A DNA stretch of 64,000 bases from Pseudonocardia terrae (GCF_021343995.1 NZ_JAJTTE010000005.1:62001-126000); one strand, 5' to 3'. Counted from the stretch's first letter, positions 1 to 8,485 are shown. Numbers and translations: made by a program. Notes: generated from the letters alone by a model not told the origin.

Positions 1-1
1 C

Positions 2-289
2 GCGGCCCTGGCCGACGGCCCGCAGCGGTACTCCGAGCTCGGTCGGCGGGTCGCCGGCGTCAGCCCGAAGATGCTCACCCAGACCCTGCGCGGCCTCGAG
101 CGCGACGGGCTCGTGGAGCGTGAGGTGACCGCCGCCGTCCCCGTCCGGGTGGACTACCGCCTGAGCCCGCTCGGCGCGGGACTCCATCGGGCGGTGCTGC
201 ACGTCAAGGACTGGGCGGAGGCGCACGTCGAGGAGGTGCTCGCGGCGCGGGACCGGTACGACGGCGGGGCCGACACCGAATCGGAATGA
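2..289 (+). CDS. HxlR-family transcriptional regulator, C-terminal part
   Basis: The reading frame is open from the left edge, so the gene starts outside the window; about 95 C-terminal residues are visible. They contain the end of a winged-helix domain: a 'RYSELGRRVAGVSPKMLTQ' recognition-helix stretch, then 'LRGLERDGLVERE', a wing and 'VDYRLSPLG'. This is the usual HxlR/MarR-like pattern, and a helix follows that in this family serves for dimerisation. HxlR proteins are small DNA-binding regulators, often redox- or aldehyde-responsive. The target cannot be told because the upstream neighbour is not visible. The acidic tail ends just before the tmRNA promoter region. Confidence 0.8.
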   Translation, partial: AALADGPQRYSELGRRVAGVSPKMLTQTLRGLERDGLVEREVTAAVPVRVDYRLSPLGAGLHRAVLHVKDWAEAHVEEVLAARDRYDGGADTESE

Positions 290-308
290 GCGCGCGGGCC
301 GCGGGCGT

Positions 309-314
309 TAGGAT
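309..314 (+). promoter_or_regulatory. Probable -10 box of the tmRNA gene
   Basis: TAGGAT lies 33 nt before the predicted mature 5' end of tmRNA and fits the TAnnnT -10 pattern of actinobacterial housekeeping promoters. No convincing -35 box was seen. A short 5' leader would be removed by processing. Confidence 0.45.
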
Positions 315-346
315 GGAGTGGCGGTCCCAGGTGCGGGCCGCGACGA

Positions 347-735
347 GGGGGTGAACGGTTTCGACTCCTGAGGCGGACCGAGGGGAAGCGTGCCGAGGAA
401 GACGACGATGAGCTCGTTAACCATGCGTCGTAACCAAATAAGTGCCGACGAGAGTCGCACTGCCCAGGTCTCGCAGACCGAGCTCGCGCTCGCTGCCTGA
501 TCCAGTAAAGGGCTGTCGGCCCGGGGGCGTTCCCGCCCCGGTGTCCGGCATCAGCTAGGGGACTCACCGTCCGGCCCGGTCGCCGGGGTCGGGCGGGACA
601 ACCAACAGCGACTGGGATCGTCACACCGGCTCGTCCGTGAGATCGGTGGATCCGAGTAGAGACACAGCGGACTGCGCACGGAGAAGCCCTCGCAATGCGA
701 AGGAGGACCCGGGTTCGATTCCCGGCACCTCCACC
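347..735 (+). ncRNA. ssrA: Transfer-messenger RNA (tmRNA)
   Basis: tmRNA rescues stalled ribosomes by acting as tRNA-Ala and then as a short message. The 5' end GGGGGTGAACGGTTTCGAC and the 3' end GGGTTCGATTCCCGGCACCTCCA form the tRNA-like domain: acceptor GGGGGUG pairs with CACCUCC, with a consensus T-arm. The conserved block CCAACAGCGACTGGGATCGT occurs in the 3' half. The tag frame runs 444-500 and reads ADESRTAQVSQTELALAA then TGA, if GCC at 444 is the resume codon by analogy with the mycobacterial tmRNA. The genome encodes ACC followed by C at the 3' end, so the final A of CCA must be added after transcription. The ends are set by acceptor pairing and are accurate to a few bases. Confidence 0.95.
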
Positions 736-743
736 CCTGGAGT

Positions 744-777
744 TCAGGGCCCCGACCCACACGGGTCGGGGCCCTGA
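744..777 (+). terminator. Strong hairpin terminator after tmRNA
   Basis: A perfect 15-bp stem (744-758 with 763-777) encloses a 4-nt ACAC loop, a few bases after tmRNA. No T-run follows, as is common in actinobacteria. The convergent methyltransferase gene ends at 811, so the hairpin may stop transcription from both sides. Confidence 0.8.
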
Positions 778-810
778 CCGTTCTCGGTGCCGATCTCCTC
801 CGGACCGGGC

Positions 811-1974
811 TCAGACACAGACCAGGCCCCACGGCCGGTCGCGGACCCGCGTCATCACCAGCGTCGCGCGGCGGGACCCGCGCAGCTTGAGCCGCTTGTG
901 CAAGGCGTCGACGTCGCCGGCCAGGCCGCGCCGCCGGATGTCCACGGCGCCGATGTCCAGCTCGCGCAGCCGGCGGGGGAGCCGCTTCTGGTCCCAGGGC
1001 GCAGAGTCGATCACCTCGAGCGTGCGGGCGAACGGCGTCGCCACCGGCTCGTCCGCGGACAGGAAGGCGATCCGGTCGTCGATCTTCCACGTCCCGGTGC
1101 GGCGGGCGAGCTCCTCCACGGCACCCGCACGGGTCACCGCCGGGCTCGGGTCGAGCAGGTACCGGCCGGGGTCGCGCACCGCGACGGGCGCGCCCTCGGC
1201 GGCGACGAGCGTGTCCCCGTCGGGCAGGACGGTCGCCCGGGCCCGTGCCGTCGCGAGGGCGGGGGACCAGGCCACGGCCTCCTTGAGGTCCCGGTCCACC
1301 GCCACGAACTCCAGCTCCCACCCCTCGGGGACGACGGCGTGGTCGAGCCCCGGGGCTGCCTTGATCCCGATCGCGGGCACGGGCAGGCCGACGCACCAGT
1401 CGAGCGGCGGCTCGCTGTCGCCGGTCCGCATCCGGCCGCGCGCCGAGCGCCGGGCGGGGTCCACGAACACCGCGTCGACGCCGGTCAGGTCGACCTCCCG
1501 GACGTCGGCGAGGAGGGTCCGGGCGTCGCCGTCGTAGACCCTGGCGTTGTGCCGGGCCATCCACAGGTGCACCGGATCGCGGTCGACGGCCAGGACGTCC
1601 CGGCCGGGGGCGAGCGCGAGCAGGTCGCCGCCGATCCCGCAGCAGAGGTCGGCGAGGCGGCGCACGCCGGCGAAGCGGCCCGCCCGGTGCCGCGCCACGA
1701 TCTCCGGCGATGCCTGCTCCCAGCCCGGGCGGGTGAGGAACATCGAGCCGGCCCGGTCGAACTTCCCCGCCGCCCGTTCGCGCAGCTGTGCCTGAGTGAG
1801 GGCCTCGGCGACGAGCGGCGCCGGGTAGGTCCGACGCAACGCGGTGCCGAGCCGCAGGGCGGCGTCGTCGGTCAGCGGGCGGCCGTCGAGCCCGTCCGCG
1901 ATCGCCGCGAAGAGCTCCGCGCCCGTCGGTCCCGCCAGCTCGTGCAGGCGAGCCAGCACCTCGTCCGTGTCCAC
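811..1974 (-). CDS. Class I SAM-dependent methyltransferase with THUMP-like C-terminal domain
   Basis: A 387-residue protein with a GTG start. The N-terminal ~100 residues are helical. A Rossmann SAM-binding motif, 'ADLCCGIGGDLLALA', lies near residues 108-122, with the acidic 'AVDRD' at the end of strand 2. 'AVFVDPARRS' near residue 170 matches the DPAR-type catalytic loop of this family. The C-terminal ~75 residues, ending in a basic R/K-rich stretch ('LPRRLRELDIGAVDIRRRG', then 'LKLRGSRRATLVMTRV'), resemble the THUMP-like RNA-binding domain of actinobacterial orthologues. An RNA substrate is likely, but neither the base nor the target can be named. It converges on the tmRNA terminator. Confidence 0.85.
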   Translation of the reverse strand: MDTDEVLARLHELAGPTGAELFAAIADGLDGRPLTDDAALRLGTALRRTYPAPLVAEALTQAQLRERAAGKFDRAGSMFLTRPGWEQASPEIVARHRAGRFAGVRRLADLCCGIGGDLLALAPGRDVLAVDRDPVHLWMARHNARVYDGDARTLLADVREVDLTGVDAVFVDPARRSARGRMRTGDSEPPLDWCVGLPVPAIGIKAAPGLDHAVVPEGWELEFVAVDRDLKEAVAWSPALATARARATVLPDGDTLVAAEGAPVAVRDPGRYLLDPSPAVTRAGAVEELARRTGTWKIDDRIAFLSADEPVATPFARTLEVIDSAPWDQKRLPRRLRELDIGAVDIRRRGLAGDVDALHKRLKLRGSRRATLVMTRVRDRPWGLVCV

Positions 1975-2015
1975 CGCCGGGAGAGGCTACCGATGATCAC
2001 GCTGCCCGGCTCGAG

Positions 2016-2144
2016 ATGCGGCTCGCGTACCCCGCGCTGCTGCGCCGCTCCCCGGCGCTCGCCGTGGCGGTGCCGCTCGAGGAGATCACGTTCCGCGACG
2101 AGATGGTCGTCTACCGTGTACACGCCCTTCCCGTCATCTGGTGA
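2016..2144 (+). CDS. Possible 42-aa hypothetical protein or gene remnant
   Basis: In the 230-bp gap between the divergent methyltransferase and MFS genes, an ATG at 2016 opens a 42-residue frame ending 'VVYRVHALPVIW' at TGA 2142-2144. The residue mix (LRRSPALAVAVPLEEITF) looks protein-like, and the frame has GC-rich third positions. The frame also stays open upstream of this ATG, and no clear Shine-Dalgarno sequence is present. It could be a small protein, the tail of a decayed gene, or chance. Confidence 0.25.
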   Translation: MRLAYPALLRRSPALAVAVPLEEITFRDEMVVYRVHALPVIW

Positions 2145-2204
2145 CGAAACCGACCCTTCACCCGATCGCGTAGCGTTGCCAACGATCGGGACGGAAGGGG
2201 CGAC

Positions 2205-3473
2205 GTGGCCACGACGGGGGACGCCGCGCCGGCGCGCACGCGGGTGCGCATGCCGCGCGAGATCTGGGTACTGGTCGTGGCGGCCTTCGTGGTCGCCATC
2301 GGGTTCGGGATCGTGGCCCCGGCGCTGCCCGCGTTCGCCCGGACGTTCGACGTCGGGCTGACGGCCGCCTCCGCGGTGATCAGCCTGTTCGCGGCCTTCC
2401 GGCTCGCCTTCGCGCCGGTGAGCGGGCGGCTGGTCGGCCGGTTCGGCGAGCTGCGCATCTACACCGTCGGCCTGCTGATCGCCGCCGCCTCGGTGGGCGC
2501 GACCGCGACCGCGCAGAGCTACTGGCAGCTCCTGGTGTTCCGCGGTGTCGGGGGCATCGGCTCCACGATGTTCACCGTGTCCGCGATCTCCCTGCTGGTG
2601 CGGCTGGCCCCGCCCGAGGCGCGCGGGCGGGCGTCGAGCATGTGGGCCACCGGCTTCCTGCTGGGCAACATCGCCGGGCCGCTGGCGGGTGGTGGCCTGA
2701 TCGCGGTCAGCCTGCGGGCGCCGTTCCTCGTGTACGCGGCGGCGCTGGTGTGCGCGATGGCCGTCTCGGTCCCGCTGCTGCGCGGCCGCACGGGCGGGCC
2801 GGTCGGGAGCGGGCCCGCCGAACCGGCCGCCACCTTCCCGGCGGCCATCCGGCACCCCTCCTACCGCGCCGCGCTGGTCGCGAGCTTCGCCAACGGCTGG
2901 ACCGTGTTCGGGGTCCGGGTCGCCCTGGTGCCGCTGTTCGTGGTCGAGGCGCTGCGCCACAGCGAGACGTGGGCCGGGTTCGCGCTCGCCGTCTTCGCCG
3001 CCGGCAACGCCGCGACGCTGCTGCTGTCCGGCCGGCTCGCCGACCGGCGCGGCCGCAAGCCCCCGGTGCTGGGTGGCCTGGTGGTGTCCGCGGTCGCGAC
3101 GGGCCTGCTGGGGTTCGCGCCGTCGTCCGCGCTGTTCCTGGCGTTGTCACTGGTCGCGGGCGTGGGCAGCGGCCTGGTCAATCCGCCCATGACCGCCGCG
3201 GTCGCCGACGTGATCGGCAGCCGGGCCCGCGGCGGCACCGTGCTGGCGGGCTTCCAGATGGCCGCCGACGTCGGCGCCATCGTCGGGCCGCTGGCGGCCG
3301 GCGCGGTGGCCCAGACCGCCGGCTTCGGCCCCGCCTTCGCCCTCACCGGTGTGGTCTCGGTCATCGCGCTCGGCTTCTGGGTGCGCGCACCGGAGACGTT
3401 GCCCCGCCCGCACGACCACTGCGACGCGACCGCGGAGACGGTGGCGGGGGAGCGGGCCGTCGGGGCCGAGTGA
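2205..3473 (+). CDS. MFS drug/metabolite exporter
   Basis: A 422-residue membrane protein with a GTG start preceded by GGAAGGGG. About 12 hydrophobic helices are visible, with a cytoplasmic loop near residues 195-215 between the two six-helix halves. The MFS signature 'GRLADRRGRKP' (about residues 276-286) lies between helices 8 and 9, and a related 'GRLVGRFGELR' lies in the first half. The DHA1-like layout suggests a proton-driven exporter of small hydrophobic compounds in the cytoplasmic membrane. No substrate can be inferred; the neighbours are unrelated. An inverted repeat CGATCG...CGATCG sits about 20-45 bp before the start and could be an operator. Confidence 0.85.
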   Translation: MATTGDAAPARTRVRMPREIWVLVVAAFVVAIGFGIVAPALPAFARTFDVGLTAASAVISLFAAFRLAFAPVSGRLVGRFGELRIYTVGLLIAAASVGATATAQSYWQLLVFRGVGGIGSTMFTVSAISLLVRLAPPEARGRASSMWATGFLLGNIAGPLAGGGLIAVSLRAPFLVYAAALVCAMAVSVPLLRGRTGGPVGSGPAEPAATFPAAIRHPSYRAALVASFANGWTVFGVRVALVPLFVVEALRHSETWAGFALAVFAAGNAATLLLSGRLADRRGRKPPVLGGLVVSAVATGLLGFAPSSALFLALSLVAGVGSGLVNPPMTAAVADVIGSRARGGTVLAGFQMAADVGAIVGPLAAGAVAQTAGFGPAFALTGVVSVIALGFWVRAPETLPRPHDHCDATAETVAGERAVGAE

Positions 3474-3597
3474 GCGGGCCCGGGGTCTGCTCGGGACCGG
3501 ACCGGTTCGTACGCACTTCTACGTATCGACGGATCCACCGGCGAGCGCTGCGATGCCTCGATCCGGGCACGTCCGAGACGCGCGAGGGAGCGGCACG

Positions 3598-4695
3598 ATG
3601 AGCACTCCGACCACACGGAACGACACCGCACCGGCCCTCGACGAGCCGGCCCTCGAGGATCTCCTCGGGAGGGTGGTCACCGACCTCGGCGGCGCGCTCG
3701 TCGTCCCGCTGGCCCTGATCGGGGACCGGCTGGGCCTCTTCACCGGCCTGCGCGACGTCGGGCCGGCGACGGCGGCCGAGCTGGCCGCACCCGGAGGACT
3801 GGCCGAGCGCTACGTCCGAGAGTGGCTGCGGGCGATGGCCGCGGCCGGGTACGTCGAGCACGTGTCCGGGGACGACCCGATCTCCGCGCGATACAGGCTG
3901 ACCCCGGAGCAAGCAGCGGCCTTCGCGGATCCGGACGGCCCGGCGTCCGTGGCGGGCGGGTTCCAGAGCATGTCGGCGGCGCTGCGCGTGCTCGACCGGC
4001 TCACCGACGCCTTCCGGACCGGTGCCGGGATCGGCTGGCACGAGCACCACCCGGACCTGTTCGAGGGCACCGAGCGGTTCTTCCGGCCCGGGTACGTCGC
4101 CAACCTGACGAGCGAGTGGATACCGGCCCTCGACGGCGTGGAGGAGCGGCTGCGGGCCGGGGCGCGGGCGGTCGACGTTGGGTGCGGGTTCGGCGCCTCG
4201 ACGATCATCATGGCGCGTGCCTACCCGGCGAGCACCTGGTCCGGGGTCGACTACCACGCGCCGTCGATCGAGGCGGCCCGGGAGCGTGCCGCCGCGGCCG
4301 GGGTCGGCAACGTGACCTTCGAGGTCGGGCCGGCCGACGGGCTCTCCGGCAGCTACGACTTCCTCTGCTTCTTCGACTGCCTCCACGACATGCCCGACCC
4401 GGTCGGTGCCCTGCGGGCCGCACGGTCGGCGGTGACCGACCAGGGCACGGTGATGCTCGTCGAGCCGATGGCGTGGGACACGGTCGCCGAGGGGCTCAAC
4501 CCGGTCGGGAAGGTGTTCGCCGCGGCGTCGCTGTACGTCTGCCTGCCGAGCGGCCTGTCGAGTCCGCCGCAGACCGGGCTGGGGAACCAGGCCGGACCCG
4601 CGCGGACCTGCGCGCTCGCGCGCGAGGCGGGATTCGGCGCGGCGCAGGTAGCGACCGCGACCCCCTTCAACCTGGTCTACGAGCTGAAGCCCTGA
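3598..4695 (+). CDS. Winged-helix/class I SAM-dependent methyltransferase (Rv2258c-like)
   Basis: Translated from ATG 3598 (behind GAGGGAG) it gives 365 residues, the length typical of this family. Residues ~20-110 form a winged-helix dimerisation domain ('TAAELAAPGGLAERYVREWLRAMAAAGYVE'-type pattern). 'VDVGCGFGASTIIMA' near residue 192 is SAM motif I, 'GVDYHAPSIEAARE' motif II, and 'FFDCLHDMPDPVGALRAAR' the motif-IV region. Family members methylate small molecules, and a few act on arsenic-like or secondary-metabolite substrates. Nothing nearby names the acceptor. It stands alone between an MFS gene and the convergent VIT gene. Confidence 0.8.
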   Translation: MSTPTTRNDTAPALDEPALEDLLGRVVTDLGGALVVPLALIGDRLGLFTGLRDVGPATAAELAAPGGLAERYVREWLRAMAAAGYVEHVSGDDPISARYRLTPEQAAAFADPDGPASVAGGFQSMSAALRVLDRLTDAFRTGAGIGWHEHHPDLFEGTERFFRPGYVANLTSEWIPALDGVEERLRAGARAVDVGCGFGASTIIMARAYPASTWSGVDYHAPSIEAARERAAAAGVGNVTFEVGPADGLSGSYDFLCFFDCLHDMPDPVGALRAARSAVTDQGTVMLVEPMAWDTVAEGLNPVGKVFAAASLYVCLPSGLSSPPQTGLGNQAGPARTCALAREAGFGAAQVATATPFNLVYELKP

Positions 4696-4697
4696 CG

Positions 4698-4739
4698 CGT
4701 GCGTGGTAGGCGGTGCTGGTGCGCCACTCGCCACGCACG
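4698..4739. terminator. Inverted repeat between convergent genes
   Basis: CGTGCGTGG at 4698-4706 pairs perfectly with CCACGCACG at 4731-4739 around a 24-nt loop. It lies just past the methyltransferase stop and just before the end of the convergent VIT gene, so it may act as a weak bidirectional terminator. Confidence 0.5.
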
Positions 4740-4752
4740 GCGCGGGACCAGG

Positions 4753-5481
4753 TCAGCCCGCCGTCACACCGATGAGCATTCCCACGAGGTAGGCCGCTCC
4801 CGCGGCGATCGCGCCGAACATCAGCTGCCGCAGCCCGCCGCCCCACCATGTGCGGACCGTGAAGCGGGCGGACAGGGCGCCGGCGACGAAGAGCCCGACC
4901 GCCCCGATGCCCAGCCCGAGCAGCAGCGACGGCGAGCCCACGAGGAACGACAGCAGCGGGATGATCCCGCCGATCGCGAAGCAGAGGAACGACGACCCGG
5001 CCGCCACCCAGGGCGAGGGCTTGTCGTCGAGGCTGACGCCCAGCTCCTGGCTGACGTGCACGCGCAGCGCGATGTCGGGGTTCGCGCTGATCTCCTCGGC
5101 GACGCGGCGGGCGGTCTCGTCGGACAGCCCGAGCTTGCGGTACTCGTCGACGAGCTCGGCCTGCTCGGCGCGCGGGTGCCGGGCGAGCTCGCGGCGCTCG
5201 ACCTCCGCCTCGGCGTCGATCGCCTCGTTCTGGGTGCCCACCGAGGCGAACTCGCCGAGCGCCATCGAGAAGGCGCCCGCGACGAGGCCGGCGATGCCGG
5301 TCAGCACGATCACCTGCCGGTCCGCACCGCCACCGCCGACGCCCGCGATCAGCGCGATGTTGGTGACGAGCCCGTCCATCGCGCCGAAGGTCGCCGCCCG
5401 CAGCCAGCCGCCGGAGACGTCGCGGTGCGTGTGGTCCTGCTGGTGCTCGGCCAGCTCGGCCTCGTAAGCCGGATCGCTCAC
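4753..5481 (-). CDS. VIT1/CCC1-family iron/manganese transporter
   Basis: With the GTG start at 5481 the product has 242 residues. After a short polar N-terminus (YEAELAEHQQDHTHRD), 'GWLRAATFGAMDGLVTNIALI' starts the first VIT membrane helix. The second helix, 'GLVAGAFSMALGEFASVGTQNE', carries the family's conserved MALGEF/S motif. A charged cytosolic helical stretch (about residues 80-145, rich in E/R) matches the metal-binding hub of VIT1, and three further helices follow. Family members move Fe2+ or Mn2+ out of the cytoplasm. A frame continuing upstream into the photolyase antisense is a shadow and is excluded here. It is divergent from the Fe-S photolyase gene with a 57-bp gap. Confidence 0.88.
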   Translation of the reverse strand: MSDPAYEAELAEHQQDHTHRDVSGGWLRAATFGAMDGLVTNIALIAGVGGGGADRQVIVLTGIAGLVAGAFSMALGEFASVGTQNEAIDAEAEVERRELARHPRAEQAELVDEYRKLGLSDETARRVAEEISANPDIALRVHVSQELGVSLDDKPSPWVAAGSSFLCFAIGGIIPLLSFLVGSPSLLLGLGIGAVGLFVAGALSARFTVRTWWGGGLRQLMFGAIAAGAAYLVGMLIGVTAG

Positions 5482-5538
5482 GCCGGGGAGCCTGTCCGCC
5501 GACTCGCGGCGGCCACGCGGCGAACCGACACTGATCGG

Positions 5539-7020
5539 ATGGGACGGGAACCGCTCTGGCTCTTCGCCGACCAGCTCGGCCCCCACGTGCACGGCACGGA
5601 CGAGATGCGCGACCGCGAGGTCGTGCTCGTCGAGTCCGGCCGGGCGCTGCGCCGCAAGCGGTTCCACCGGCAGAAGCTGCACCTCGTGCTGTCCGGGATG
5701 CGGCACCTGGCCGCGGACCTGGGCGACCGCGCCCGGTACGTGCGCGCGGACACCTACCGCGAGGCCCTCGAGCAGGTGGGCCGGCCGGTGGTCGTGCACG
5801 AGCCGACGTCGTTCGCCGCGGCCGAGCTCGTCGAGCGGCTGCGCAAGGACGGGCTCGTCGCCGACGTCCTGCCCACCCCGACCTTCGCCCTCCCGCGCGC
5901 GGAGTTCGAGGAGTGGGCGGGCGACCGCGGCCGGTTCCGGATGGAGGACTTCTACCGCGCTCAGCGCGAGCGGTTCGACGTGCTGATGGAGGGCGACCAG
6001 CCGGTCGGCGGCCGCTGGAACTACGACCCCGAGAACCGTGAACCGCCGCCCAAGGGCGCGCGCACGCTCGGGGTGACGGGTCCGTGGCAGCCGGAGGAGG
6101 ACCGGATCGACGACGAGGTCCGCCGCGAGCTCGACGAGGCCGGGTACCCGACCGTCGGGCGGGACGGGCCGCGCTGGTTCGCCATCACCCACGACGAGGC
6201 CGTCCGGGCGCTCCGGCACTTCGTGCGGCACCGGCTCGGCACGTTCGGGCCCTACGAGGACGCGATCCTCGAGCAGGACTGGGCGATGTCGCACTCCCTG
6301 TTGTCGGTGCCGATGAACCACGGCGTGCTGCACCCGCTCGAGGCCGTGCACGCCGCGGAGCAGGCGTACCGCGACGGCGACGTCGACCTGCCGAGCGTCG
6401 AGGGGTTCGTGCGGCAGATCCTCGGCTGGCGCGAATACGTCTGGCACCTCTACTGGCACTTCGGCAAGGGCTACACCCGGCGCAACGCGCTGCGGGCGCG
6501 GACCACGCTCCCGGGCTGGTGGGCCGAGCTCGACGCCGACGCCGTCACCGCGGCCTGCCTGCGCAGCGCGCTGGAGGGCGTGCGGGACCGCGGCTGGGTG
6601 CACCACATCCCGCGGCTGATGGTGCTCGGCAACCACGCCCTGCAGCGCGGCTACCGGCCTGCCGAGCTCAACGAATGGTTCCGCACCGCGTTCGTCGACG
6701 GCTTCGAGTGGGTCATGCCCGCCAACGTCATCGGCATGAGCCAGCACGCCGACGGCGGGAAGATGGCGACCAAGCCGTACTCCGCGGGCGGCGCCTACAT
6801 CGACCGGATGAGCGACCACTGCCGCGGCTGCGCGTTCGACCCGAAGAAGCGCCTGGGCGACGACGCCTGCCCCTTCACCGCCGGCTACTGGCAGTGGGTG
6901 CACCGGCACCAGGGCCTGCTGGCCGACAACAACCGCACGGCCCGGGCCGTCGCAGGCATGAACCGGCTGAAGGACCTCGACGCGGTGCTCGAGCAGGAGT
7001 CCGCGCGCGAGCACTTCTGA
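5539..7020 (+). CDS. Iron-sulfur bacterial cryptochrome/photolyase (FeS-BCP, PhrB-like)
   Basis: A 493-residue flavoprotein. The N-terminal ~140 residues form the antenna domain ('LWLFADQLGPHV'), followed by an all-helical FAD domain. Four cysteines (C340, C428, C431, C444) have the spacing 88-3-13 of the [4Fe-4S] ligands of Agrobacterium PhrB, a (6-4) photolyase; the last three lie in 'HCRGCAFDPKKRLGDDACPF'. 'MSHSLLSVPMNHGVLHPLEA' and 'QILGWREYVWHLYWHF' are family hallmarks. Family knowledge suggests (6-4) photoproduct repair or blue-light sensing. The start at 5539 is chosen because the longer upstream frame is antisense to the VIT gene. The gene lies 57 bp from a divergent metal transporter. 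Confidence 0.92.
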   Translation: MGREPLWLFADQLGPHVHGTDEMRDREVVLVESGRALRRKRFHRQKLHLVLSGMRHLAADLGDRARYVRADTYREALEQVGRPVVVHEPTSFAAAELVERLRKDGLVADVLPTPTFALPRAEFEEWAGDRGRFRMEDFYRAQRERFDVLMEGDQPVGGRWNYDPENREPPPKGARTLGVTGPWQPEEDRIDDEVRRELDEAGYPTVGRDGPRWFAITHDEAVRALRHFVRHRLGTFGPYEDAILEQDWAMSHSLLSVPMNHGVLHPLEAVHAAEQAYRDGDVDLPSVEGFVRQILGWREYVWHLYWHFGKGYTRRNALRARTTLPGWWAELDADAVTAACLRSALEGVRDRGWVHHIPRLMVLGNHALQRGYRPAELNEWFRTAFVDGFEWVMPANVIGMSQHADGGKMATKPYSAGGAYIDRMSDHCRGCAFDPKKRLGDDACPFTAGYWQWVHRHQGLLADNNRTARAVAGMNRLKDLDAVLEQESAREHF

Positions 7021-7064
7021 GAGTCGCTCACCCGGGTCTCAGGTGACCCGGCTACCGTGCCCGC

Positions 7065-7565
7065 GTGACGAGGGGCCGTGTTCTCGACGTGGTCGGCACG
7101 TTCGCGCGGCTCGGGCTCGCGGCCGTCTGGCTCACGTCGGGGCTGCTCAAGGTCGTGGACCCGGCGCAGACGTACGTCGCCGTGCGGGCCTACGACGTGC
7201 TGCCCCGGGAGGCCGTCGCGGTCGTCGCCGGGGTGCTGCCCTGGTTCGAGCTGGCGCTCGGCGTCCTGCTCCTGCTCGGCATCGGCACCCGGGTGGTCGC
7301 CTGCCTGTCGGCCGCGCTGCTGCTGGTGTTCATCGCCGGTGTGAGCCAGGCCTGGGCGCGCGGGCTGAACATCGACTGCGGCTGCTTCGGCGGCGGCGGT
7401 GCGGTGGCGCCCGGGCAGACGCAGTACGTCCAGGAGATCCTCCGCGACACCGGGTTCCTGCTGCTGGCGGCCTGGCTGATCGTGCGGCCGCGGACGCTGC
7501 TCGCCGTGGAGAACAGGCTGGCCGGCCCCCTCGTCACGTCGGGTTCGGGTGGGGAGAGGAACTGA
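7065..7565 (+). CDS. MauE/DoxX-like redox-associated membrane protein
   Basis: A 166-residue protein with a GTG start and four hydrophobic helices. 'FARLGLAAVWLTSGLLKVVDP' is the opening signature of the MauE/DoxX family. A CxC pair in 'NIDCGCFGGGG' lies between helices 3 and 4 and probably exchanges disulfides at the membrane. MauE proteins help electron transfer to or from periplasmic thiol proteins. The next gene, a DsbA-like thioredoxin, begins immediately after its stop, so the two form an operon for extracytoplasmic disulfide chemistry (inference from adjacency). Confidence 0.85.
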   Translation: MTRGRVLDVVGTFARLGLAAVWLTSGLLKVVDPAQTYVAVRAYDVLPREAVAVVAGVLPWFELALGVLLLLGIGTRVVACLSAALLLVFIAGVSQAWARGLNIDCGCFGGGGAVAPGQTQYVQEILRDTGFLLLAAWLIVRPRTLLAVENRLAGPLVTSGSGGERN

Positions 7566-7566
7566 C

Positions 7567-8340
7567 GTGGGTGGAGCGGATCGCAGCGACCGGAAGCGGC
7601 GACAGGCCGCGGCCGAGGCCCGGCTGCGGGCGGCGGGGATCACCCCGAAGCGGCGGGGTCTCGGCGGGCTGAGCGGCACGAGCCTGGTGCTGACGATCGT
7701 GGCCGTCGTCGTGATCGCGGCGATCGTCGTCGGGGTCGTCGTGACGATGAAGAACAAGGCCGCCGAGACGGCCGCGCCGGCGGCGACCTACCCGGTCGCC
7801 CGCTCCGGCGCGGTCATCACCGCCGGGCAGGCGGCGGCGCCGGTCACGGTGGACGTCTACGAGGACTACCTCTGCCCGTACTGCGAGCGCTTCGAGACGA
7901 CCTACAAGGACCAGATCACCACCGCGCTCAACGCGGGCCAGATCAAGGTCAACTACCACGCGATCTCGATCCTCGACCGCTCCAGCACCCCGCCGGGCTA
8001 CTCGACGCGCGCCGCCAACGCGGCCATCTGCGCCGCCGACGCCGGCATCTTCCCGGCCTACCACGCCCAGCTCTACGCCGAGCAGCCTGCGGAGGGCAGC
8101 GCCGGCTTCAGCAACGACGAGCTGACGGCCAAGGGCACGGCCCTCGGCGCCGGTCCCGGCTTCGGCCAGTGCGTGGCCGCCCAGGCGAACACCGGACTCA
8201 TCCAGAACGCCACCAACACCGCGGCCGCCACCCCGGCACTGCAGAGCAACGGCCAGTTCGGCACCCCGACCATCGCCGTCAACGGCACGAAGGTCGACGT
8301 CAACGACTCGAACTGGCTGCAGAACGCGATCAAGGGCTGA
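7567..8340 (+). CDS. Membrane-anchored DsbA-like thioredoxin-fold oxidoreductase
   Basis: The GTG start at 7567, behind GGGGAGAGGA and 1 bp after the MauE stop, gives 257 residues. A basic cytoplasmic head (RKRRQAAAEARLRAAG) precedes one membrane anchor near residues 40-62, so the rest faces outside. The thioredoxin-fold domain holds the active site 'CPYC' at C103-C106 inside 'VDVYEDYLCPYCERFE', and the cis-Pro loop is 'FGTPTIAVNG'. Known relatives catalyse disulfide formation or reduction in secreted actinobacterial proteins, with the adjacent MauE-type protein as membrane redox partner. Confidence 0.88.
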   Translation: MGGADRSDRKRRQAAAEARLRAAGITPKRRGLGGLSGTSLVLTIVAVVVIAAIVVGVVVTMKNKAAETAAPAATYPVARSGAVITAGQAAAPVTVDVYEDYLCPYCERFETTYKDQITTALNAGQIKVNYHAISILDRSSTPPGYSTRAANAAICAADAGIFPAYHAQLYAEQPAEGSAGFSNDELTAKGTALGAGPGFGQCVAAQANTGLIQNATNTAAATPALQSNGQFGTPTIAVNGTKVDVNDSNWLQNAIKG

Positions 8341-8347
8341 GGCCCGG

Positions 8348-8388
8348 CACTCCGTGGGGACCCCCCTCGAACGGGTCCCCACGGGGTG
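8348..8388 (+). terminator. Terminator of the MauE-DsbA operon
   Basis: A 16-bp stem (8348-8363 with 8373-8388, one G-T pair) with a 9-nt loop lies 8 bp after the DsbA-like stop and is followed by TTGTAGTGTTT. It separates the operon from tRNA-Ala. Confidence 0.85.
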
Positions 8389-8410
8389 TTGTAGTGTTTC
8401 CTCATCGCAA

Positions 8411-8485
<75 letters not shown>

